DNA from: an uncultured Chlorobiaceae bacterium
GTDB lineage: Bacteria > Bacteroidota > Chlorobiia > Chlorobiales > Chlorobiaceae
DNA: 53,025 nucleotides
Direction: 5' to 3'
Assembly (NCBI GenBank): GCA_903895195.1
Contig: CAITSZ010000022.1
Coordinates: forward strand, 1-53,025
Positions 47,461 through 53,025 of the stretch are shown here, one piece after another (the stretch's first letter is position 1; every line of letters starts with the position of its first letter). A program made the position numbers and the translations under genes. Under the pieces are notes generated by a model that saw nothing but the letters and a program-made list of their open reading frames with translations, was not told where the DNA came from and searched no databases.

Positions 47461-48747
47461 TTATTTTTTGATCGCAATTTCACCATATTTTTCACCCATC
47501 AAAATATGGGTATACCCACCATTGCTCTCTTTAGGAGCCGTTAATCTAAACCCAACCTTGCGCTGAAAGAGCATTACGAAATCTGAACCTCCAAACAGGA
47601 AATACCCAAGCATATCTCCCTTCTTGACCTCAGCACCCACCTTGACCGTTTGTTCAAAATTGACCGAGCAGATCTGCGACATCCCGATTGGCAACAGTGC
47701 TACCAAACCATACTTTTTGGTATCGATAATGACGCAACCGCGTGTCTCAATATTCTGCCAGCCCGGATTGTTTGAGTCAAGAAGATATTTTTTGGTCTTA
47801 GCGTCCCATGATATAACTCCGCCAACCGCATCATCGCTCTCAATAATGCGAACCTCTTTTGTTGTCCCGCCAATCGGAAAATGATACCGGTGGTAATCGT
47901 TTACATCGAGAAAGGCATGCGTCAATGTCCCACTGGCAAATGAATCTCTGTATGCGCTACCTTCGCCAATGAGCACCGGTATCGACTTAAACACATTGGA
48001 TTTTATTGCAACCCCTTCCTTATGCTGAATATTGGACTTCCTGTCTATTTTCCATATGCCCTGAGGCTTTGAGTCAGCAGGAGAGGTTATGATTGAAGGG
48101 TCATCTGGAGACGCAATCGGCCGTTGGTCGGGTGACTTCAGATATCTGGCAAAAAAGTCATTGAATGTTTTCCATCGTTGTGGATCTTCATACCAACCTT
48201 TATCCAGTCCGAAACTTTTATCCTCCAAAGCTTTTTTGTAATACTCATCCTTCCACGACCCCTCTTTGCTTAAATAGATACCCCAATCTTTTGTAAAATT
48301 AATTAACCACGTACGATACGGCTCGTGATATTGCAAGGAATTATTGTAATACCCTTTCCCTTTTAATTCTTGAAGCGGTTGATCATTAACGAAGTAGAAG
48401 TAATCGAGACTCTGATCAATTTTGTCGTACAGCGTTGAAGACGCGGGATTGGGTAAAATTGACCAGGGCATTGCTTTTGCAGCCCAGTCCACAAAAGAAT
48501 AATACTCTTCTAAGGTCTTCGCTGGATTGGTGACTCTATCCGGATTGATCTTATTTGCTTTTTCAATTGAATGAATAAGCATGCTCTTTATTTCCGCATT
48601 ATGCTCAACCATAGTAACCAATTGCTGCGTAATCGGCTCATGCTTTGGCTCTGCTGAAGGGTTGTTCTCTGCAACAGCGCTCAAGCTCAAAAAAGAACAT
48701 AATATGACAACTGACCATATCCGGAGCGACGCTTTAATCTTTTTCAT
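47461..48747 (-). CDS. Exported phosphatidylserine decarboxylase-like protein
   Basis: About 428 residues. A Sec signal peptide (IWSVVILCSFLSLSAVAENN) is unusual for this family. The C-terminal half matches PS decarboxylase: FNDFFARYLKSPDQRPIASP, DSFASGTLTHAFLDVNDYHR and KKGDMLGYFLFGGSDFVMLF. The GGS (Ser in FGGSD) is the expected self-cleavage point that makes the pyruvoyl cofactor. The N-terminal 200 residues are unlike bacterial Psd. AAGGAG suits ATG 48747. It may decarboxylate a lipid or amino acid in the periplasm, or be a non-canonical homologue. Confidence 0.75.
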   Translation of the reverse strand: MKKIKASLRIWSVVILCSFLSLSAVAENNPSAEPKHEPITQQLVTMVEHNAEIKSMLIHSIEKANKINPDRVTNPAKTLEEYYSFVDWAAKAMPWSILPNPASSTLYDKIDQSLDYFYFVNDQPLQELKGKGYYNNSLQYHEPYRTWLINFTKDWGIYLSKEGSWKDEYYKKALEDKSFGLDKGWYEDPQRWKTFNDFFARYLKSPDQRPIASPDDPSIITSPADSKPQGIWKIDRKSNIQHKEGVAIKSNVFKSIPVLIGEGSAYRDSFASGTLTHAFLDVNDYHRYHFPIGGTTKEVRIIESDDAVGGVISWDAKTKKYLLDSNNPGWQNIETRGCVIIDTKKYGLVALLPIGMSQICSVNFEQTVKVGAEVKKGDMLGYFLFGGSDFVMLFQRKVGFRLTAPKESNGGYTHILMGEKYGEIAIKK

Positions 48748-48881
48748 AATCATATCTCCTTCTATAAAAAAAGTGTCTTTCTCTGACTGAATTGTTCCTG
48801 AAAGTTACATTCAATCTCCTGGCCCTGCTTGAAGATCTTGCATTCATAGCACGCGACCCCGTAGCTCTGCTGCGGGATAGT

Positions 48882-49214
48882 TTATCCCCTGTCGTGCAGC
48901 ATTCGTTGATCGACATAAGAGCGCAATACAGCGTTGATTTTGGTCTGATAGCCCTTCCCCTGATTGCGGAAAAATTCCATAACATCATAATCAACGCGCA
49001 TGTTGAGGACCGCTTTGGGCTGCGGCAATTCAATAGAGGCTTTCGACCAATCAACAACCATGCCCGCTTCATCGGGATCGGAAGCAATAGCCGCTTCAAT
49101 TTCCGCATCCGTCATAGCGGCAGCTTGCGCCCAGTTGCTTTTGCTCTCGCCGCGCTCCTGCATTGCGCGTAATTCCTTATCTGTGTAGTTGACGATATGC
49201 TGCTTCCTCGCCAT
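48882..49214 (-). CDS. brnA: BrnA-type antitoxin
   Basis: 110 residues. The N-terminus is charged and flexible; the C-terminal part (AVLNMRVDYDVMEFFRNQGK, GYQTKINAVLRSYVDQR) matches the ribbon-helix-helix BrnA family (DUF4415). It neutralises BrnT and represses the pair. Its start overlaps the brnT stop by 38 bp, the usual toxin-first order of this module. Confidence 0.88.
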   Translation of the reverse strand: MARKQHIVNYTDKELRAMQERGESKSNWAQAAAMTDAEIEAAIASDPDEAGMVVDWSKASIELPQPKAVLNMRVDYDVMEFFRNQGKGYQTKINAVLRSYVDQRMLHDRG

Positions 49215-49443
49215 GTCGTGCTCTCCTGAATGATATTATTCTTCGAGTCTCTTCTCGCCATGTCCAGACGACGGTATGAAACTTCCCGTCGAAAATGGCT
49301 ATCGTGAAAAATCGCGCTTCAACGGGGTAATCCGATTGAGCGGTGATGGTCTTCCGTCCATCAAAAATCAGCTGTGCATCTATAAAATCCAGCCCATGCT
49401 TTTCAAGGTTCAGCAACCGCTTCTCTTCATCCCATTCAAACAT
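49177..49443 (-). CDS. brnT: BrnT-type toxin (ribonuclease)
   Basis: 88 residues of the BrnT family: MFEWDEEKRLLNLEKHGLDF opening, FDGKFHTVVWTWREETRRII and SFRRARHGEEAAY ending. The conserved Arg/Lys/His residues fit the RelE-like RNase fold. It cleaves mRNA and is blocked by BrnA. Both genes look intact, so the module may be active in this accessory region. Confidence 0.9.
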   Translation of the reverse strand: MFEWDEEKRLLNLEKHGLDFIDAQLIFDGRKTITAQSDYPVEARFFTIAIFDGKFHTVVWTWREETRRIISFRRARHGEEAAYRQLHR

Positions 49444-49617
49444 CTTTATAATCTACACAATTTGTATATACATCACAAGGAGAAACAATTGATAAGCAGC
49501 GTTTTGTAAATGGGTGAAATTTAACATACGGTGGTTTGGAATGCTTCGCATGCAAGCAAGTTACAGAATCATCCGATGTATAATGACTGGAATTGCTTTC
49601 AAAGTGGCTGAAAGTGG

Positions 49618-50967
49618 TCATTGCAATACCTCCCAATGACCACCTTTAGTTGGCCCAACATAGCGCAGGCGGCCCTCTTTCACTAATTTGGCGCTCACAT
49701 GTGCCACTGTGCTCAAAGATTTATCGATTGATTGAGCCACTTCTGCAAGTGTCAGATAAGGTTTTTCTGCAAGCACGTCAAGAATCTGCTCCGGCGTTTT
49801 CAATGCAGTTTTCAATGCAGTTTTCAATGCAGTTTTAGCGGTTGTTTCCCCAATACTATGTTCAGGGGGGAAATGAAACACCGTCCATAACCCAGTCCTT
49901 TCATAGAGTAGCTCTGGCTCAGGAACACCTGCCGCTGCACACTCCTGCATAATTCGCTCAATACCGCGACCCCAGGCTTCGATCATCCCTGCACGAAAGA
50001 AAGCATTGGCAACATCAGGGTTAAACGGCTGTGATGAGTGCTTGCCGAGCAGGCGTTCCAATGTCCAATCAGGAGGCAGTTGTCCCGAATTCCATATCAT
50101 CAGTTTGTCAGGATAGACGCTAATCTGGATAGGGACACCACTTGCATAGTCTTTATGCACAACCGCATTCAAAATAGCTTCGCGCAAGGCAGTTTCCGGC
50201 ATCGGATAGCTCTCGATGCGCTGCAAGCCTTCGTAGGAAATCCACGCTTTCAGATATTTTGCCTTCAGCACCACTATGGTCTGGTTGACCTGCGTAAAAA
50301 GATCACCATGCACTTCGTCCTGATAGCGCAAATCGACATTATTTTCAAAAAATCCGATTTTGATATACGCCCCTGTGAAGAAACGTTCCGGATCGGGATG
50401 AAAAAGCAAGGCCACAGCCCGCTTGAGATATTTACCTTCCACCAGATGCAATTTATCAAGCAGCAGGTCATCCGGTTCATCAAGAATTTCCGGTGTAAGA
50501 CGCTGGCTCTTCAGTGCCTGTTTGCGAAAATAGGCGAATGCATCGGCATCAAGATCGCCAACAGCAATGTGGGGTAAGGGTGCTCCATCCCAATGAAGAC
50601 CTTTCTTGCGCAGAAGAAACCGGTCAAGTGCAGCCCCCTTGAGCTCCTGCTTCGTGCTACCGCTGCGATAGAAATATTCGCCTTTATAACTCACGGGATA
50701 GGGATAAGCCTCAACAATAATCTCCACAATATCTTTACCTGCCTCCTCAGTCTGATTCACATCGACCATAATGCCAAGGATATCGCGCACCTTGTTCGGA
50801 ACATCCTCCATCAGCTTCCGGGCATCTTTAACGCCAACAACAGCTCCCTTATCGTTTCGCCCAATAACCAGCACTCCGCCTTCGGCATTGGCAAAACCGC
50901 AAATCCATTTCAGGTACTCGTCCCTCCAGGACTCCTTCCACTCGATGTGCTGGTTTTCTTTCGTCAT
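49618..50967 (-). CDS. AlbA/Schlafen-type ATP-binding regulator
   Basis: 449 residues. An N-terminal AlbA_2 (Schlafen-AlbA) domain (HIEWKESWRDEYLKWICGFA, GGVLVIGRNDKGAVVGV), a helical middle, a GHKL-like ATPase segment (ALREAILNAVVHKDYASG, MIEAWGRGIERIMQEC) and a C-terminal winged helix (LTLAEVAQSIDKSLSTVAHV). The hinge before it has a 12-bp tandem repeat coding TALK. Such proteins are annotated as transcriptional regulators or RecG-like and often sit in mobile or defence regions. The function here is unknown. Confidence 0.82.
   Translation of the reverse strand: MTKENQHIEWKESWRDEYLKWICGFANAEGGVLVIGRNDKGAVVGVKDARKLMEDVPNKVRDILGIMVDVNQTEEAGKDIVEIIVEAYPYPVSYKGEYFYRSGSTKQELKGAALDRFLLRKKGLHWDGAPLPHIAVGDLDADAFAYFRKQALKSQRLTPEILDEPDDLLLDKLHLVEGKYLKRAVALLFHPDPERFFTGAYIKIGFFENNVDLRYQDEVHGDLFTQVNQTIVVLKAKYLKAWISYEGLQRIESYPMPETALREAILNAVVHKDYASGVPIQISVYPDKLMIWNSGQLPPDWTLERLLGKHSSQPFNPDVANAFFRAGMIEAWGRGIERIMQECAAAGVPEPELLYERTGLWTVFHFPPEHSIGETTAKTALKTALKTALKTPEQILDVLAEKPYLTLAEVAQSIDKSLSTVAHVSAKLVKEGRLRYVGPTKGGHWEVLQ
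49797..49832. repeat. Three tandem copies of a 12-bp unit
   Basis: TTTTCAATGCAG repeats three times without change (49797-49808, 49809-49820, 49821-49832), encoding TALK in frame on the minus strand between the ATPase and winged-helix domains. Copy changes would keep the frame and only lengthen a linker. Confidence 0.9.
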
Positions 50968-51061
50968 TGATTATCGCTCCATTTGTTTTTCTGAATAAAA
51001 CGACCTCTCTTTGAGCTTATCAAAAACGGAATAGCAAGTAATTGTAAATCATTATAGGTCA

Positions 51062-51519
51062 CTACAGTGAAGTAGTGATGAGCCCTGCTTTATATAAAAG
51101 CATGGTCAGGGCAATCTCTCCTTGTTCAGAATCAGCAGGCTTTTCTGAAAGTTTTTGCTGATATAGACATTGCACTTCTTGCCACAAAGCCTTTAGGCTA
51201 CCATAGTTTTTCTGCTCGAGTAGGTCTAAAGATAACACTGCATATGCCGTATTTTTACCAAGATTTTTTCTGATTTTATCTATTGACCAATTCAGCTGAG
51301 GTCTCTCACTCCCGATAATCCGTCCAAGATACCATATAGCCCATAAACGGCAGCCATAGGACATGGCTTTGAGCCCGTATTACTATTTGTCCCGCCAATT
51401 TCACAATAGGCTTCTAACCAATAATCATTCCAAAGGTGCTTCTTATCTGAGCTATTAACCTGCATTTTCTCAATAGTTCTCTGTACCCATCGAACCTTGT
51501 CTACCTTTTGTGATGACAT
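51062..51519 (-). pseudogene. Small protein gene broken by a frameshift
   Basis: Two overlapping minus-strand frames together make one protein. The first half (MSSQKVDKVRWVQRTIEKM to GSKPCPMAAVYGLY) ends at a TGA near 51293. The second (from YLGRIIGSERPQLN to LLYKAGLITTSL) continues in another frame. A single missing base near 51325-51340 rejoins them as AAVYGLY-x-YLGRI. The CPMAAVYGL and NTAYAVLSLDLL blocks recall DUF6979-like proteins, but the function is unknown. It follows the nuclease gene on the same strand. A sequencing error is an alternative explanation. Confidence 0.65.
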
Positions 51520-51603
51520 CTTTTTATTCCAGTAAATAATGATACAATCATACCCCAATTGATAAAGGAAAAATGACTTGGTAACAGAGAATTACTTTAA
51601 TCA

Positions 51604-52644
51604 TCATGAGACTTTATAAAGCTCTTTATACCAATTGATCCAATCATCTAACTGAGAATCAGAATACTTCTCAGCTGCTCTGAGAAGAGCTGCCGATGTG
51701 AAAACGCCAAAATTTTTATTTTTGTTGATCAAATCCGAATATGCCTTCAACGTTATATCCAATGATGTGTTATCTGGATGTTTTACGACGAAAAAAAACA
51801 CATGTTTGTACCGCTCTTGCTTTTCTATTGCGAGGGCAAGCAGTTGATTCCGCCACAACTGGTTCATGCCTCCCCTGAATGGACATGCAGTATGACTATT
51901 GTGGTTTATAAAAAAGCTCTGGTGCTGATCGGTTAAATCCCAGTAGAGAAACTTATTTTTGCCATGATAGTAGCATAAGCTTTTATTTTTCAGAATATCA
52001 GAAAAGCTTTTGCTGCAATCGTACTTCGATATTTGTTTTCTGTTCTCACTCTTAAATCCGCCACAGACAGTAAATTCTTTCTCGGTCAGCTTGTGCTCAA
52101 TCAGCCATAGGCACAATTCACCATCATGATTATGATAGGCAATGGCAATATCAGAATCCGTCCCGGATATTTTTGACTTGTCACCCAGAAGCCCAGTATC
52201 ACCATCAACTCCAAGAAAGTTATCGCCCCAGAATTCTATACAATACCCGTTATCAAGTTCTTCCTTCGCAAGAGAGGCGAAATCAGGCTTTATTTCTCGT
52301 AAAATGGAATTGACTGCTGGATGATGCAGAATCGGCAAAAAAAGATTGATATTCGCCGCTTGTGAACTGGCCATATGGTAAAAATGCTGATGAATTCGAA
52401 AAGGGTTCTTTTTCCGATGCTCATCAAGTATTTCTAAAATTCCTTCATATAATAATGGCGATGGACCATTGTTGACAATCGATTCGGAGAGGATTGCATC
52501 AAATTCCTGACCATGAGAAATGCCGGGCTCCTTTGAAATATGAGCCCATTTCCAGTCAATAAGATGGATATACAACTCTTGTTGAAACAAATTCAACTCC
52601 TCGGGAAGTCGATATTGTTTACCATTGACATCAACAGATTTCAT
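51604..52644 (-). CDS. PD-(D/E)XK nuclease-like protein (PGN_0703 type)
   Basis: 346 residues. The core shows a D then E-x-K pair: GTDSDIAIAYHNHDGELCLW then LIEHKLTEKEFTVCGGF, followed by ENRKQISKYDCSKSF, and a late LLALAIEKQERYKHVFFFVV strand. This matches the putative restriction endonuclease group PGN_0703 (PDDEXK_13). Its ATG overlaps the TGA of the hsdS fragment (ATGA), so it was probably translated with a type I specificity subunit. Intact by length; nuclease activity is an inference. Confidence 0.72.
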   Translation of the reverse strand: MKSVDVNGKQYRLPEELNLFQQELYIHLIDWKWAHISKEPGISHGQEFDAILSESIVNNGPSPLLYEGILEILDEHRKKNPFRIHQHFYHMASSQAANINLFLPILHHPAVNSILREIKPDFASLAKEELDNGYCIEFWGDNFLGVDGDTGLLGDKSKISGTDSDIAIAYHNHDGELCLWLIEHKLTEKEFTVCGGFKSENRKQISKYDCSKSFSDILKNKSLCYYHGKNKFLYWDLTDQHQSFFINHNSHTACPFRGGMNQLWRNQLLALAIEKQERYKHVFFFVVKHPDNTSLDITLKAYSDLINKNKNFGVFTSAALLRAAEKYSDSQLDDWINWYKELYKVS

Positions 52645-52892
52645 ACCAATCGGATTTTTCCAGTTAACAGATTCTGCATCATGCCTTGTTTGATCTGACG
52701 GGATTTGAGCAATTTCACCTCTAATACATCGATTTCTTTATCCATATCTGAAAGGATAGTAGCAATAGCAGATTGTTCTTCGTGAGCCGCAGGAACCGAC
52801 ATTTCAAAATCCTGAAAAGTAGGCAACCGAAGAGAATCAACCGTGGCCTTTACAGAATTCTGCATTGCATGCCAACCAAAATTTTGGCTCAT
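52641..52892 (-). pseudogene. hsdS: 3' fragment of type I restriction specificity subunit
   Basis: About 83 residues: AAHEEQSAIATILSDMDKEI and LLKSRQIKQGMMQNLLTGKI are the classic end of an HsdS target-recognition domain and conserved coiled coil. The frame stays open upstream only to about 52970 and loses HsdS character there; the rest of the roughly 400-residue subunit is missing. Candidate cause: an inserted element beginning near 52920-52970. It cannot confer specificity by itself. Confidence 0.75.
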
Positions 52893-52982
52893 TAAACAAT
52901 TTAGTGGAATTGAGGGATAAAGCAGTAGACTGCAGTATTTAAGGACTATGCAAAAGTTAACAACACATTACCAGCAATTGTT

Positions 52983-52996
52983 AGGCCTTCCGGCCT
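52983..52996. repeat. GGCC hairpin near the right edge
   Basis: AGGCC-TTCC-GGCCT, a short GC-rich hairpin 16 bp before the ATG of the partial gene. It may be part of a mobile-element end or a translational control site. Confidence 0.45.
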
Positions 52997-53011
52997 CTTG
53001 GGAGGTTGAAG

Positions 53012-53025
53012 ATGTCAATTTATCC
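53012..53025 (+). CDS. Start of a gene running off the window (partial)
   Basis: ATG at 53012 (reading MSIY) is preceded by a strong GGGAGG Shine-Dalgarno (53000-53005) with suitable spacing. Only four full codons are visible. Position directly after a broken hsdS suggests a transposase of an inserted element, but the product cannot be identified. Confidence 0.4.

Noticed and set aside
47461-48747. Cytoplasmic-membrane Psd of normal phospholipid synthesis
   Set aside because: The clear signal peptide and extra N-terminal region argue against it; a standard psd gene is expected elsewhere.
1-53025. CRISPR array
   Set aside because: No regularly spaced repeats of 24-40 bp were seen; the only close tandem repeat is the 12-bp unit at 49797.

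Overview
The window is a piece of a green sulfur bacterium (Chlorobiaceae, Chlorobium/Pelodictyon type) chromosome. The strongest marker is a 75-residue chlorosome envelope protein of the CsmB/CsmF family (38247-38474, minus strand). The Gram-negative cell plan fits: a Pal-like lipoprotein, heptose kinase, surface-sugar genes and UDP-glucose dehydrogenase are all present. Most of the window is ordinary, densely packed core genome, and both edges show mobile-element scars.

Left edge (1-3904): a probable IS21-like insertion-sequence end interrupts the receiver domain of a large GAF-PAS4 hybrid histidine kinase. An orphan HigA antitoxin follows, with what may be the last codons of a lost HigB toxin. 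3910-6040: RmuC, a DUF2127 membrane protein and tRNA-Cys. 6073-11320: a minus-strand surface-sugar operon (flippase-like membrane protein, GT-B-like transferase, NeuA-type CMP-sugar synthetase, Fe-type alcohol dehydrogenase, DegT aminotransferase). It resembles the Shewanella 8-amino-Kdo (KdnA/KdnB) pathway and is preceded by a riboswitch-like leader. 11432-16004: Pal lipoprotein, acyl-CoA synthetase, a MutY-like glycosylase with no Fe-S cysteines, and an MBL-fold hydrolase. 16380-19849: the classic ffh-rpsP-rimM-trmD-rplS operon.

19996-24030: heptose-7-phosphate kinase, two tandem START-domain proteins and a CtpA protease, followed by about 790 bp of very AT-rich non-coding DNA. 24821-32712: RidA, thiE-thiD, ugd, a coiled-coil lipoprotein, a lipase-like hydrolase, leucyl aminopeptidase and a DHH phosphoesterase. 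32970-40791: rlmN, an unknown conserved-looking protein, adk, priA, the chlorosome gene, DoxX, a TPR protein and aroQ. 40863-47421: a minus-strand run DUF3109-rpoN-hslV-hslU (which puts sigma-54 and the HslVU protease in one likely transcript), then folD and radA.

Right edge (47461-53025): an accessory, decaying region. It has an exported phosphatidylserine-decarboxylase-like protein, a BrnT/BrnA toxin-antitoxin pair, an AlbA/Schlafen-type ATPase regulator carrying a 12-bp tandem repeat, a frameshifted small gene, and a PD-(D/E)XK nuclease overlapping the stop of an hsdS fragment. The last bases hold the start of another gene with a strong ribosome binding site, possibly an insertion sequence that broke hsdS.

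The best candidates for something undescribed are the putative amino-ulosonate operon with its structured leader, the cluster-less MutY homologue, the START pair, and the hsdS-nuclease arrangement. All functions are read from sequence motifs by eye; no database search was run.
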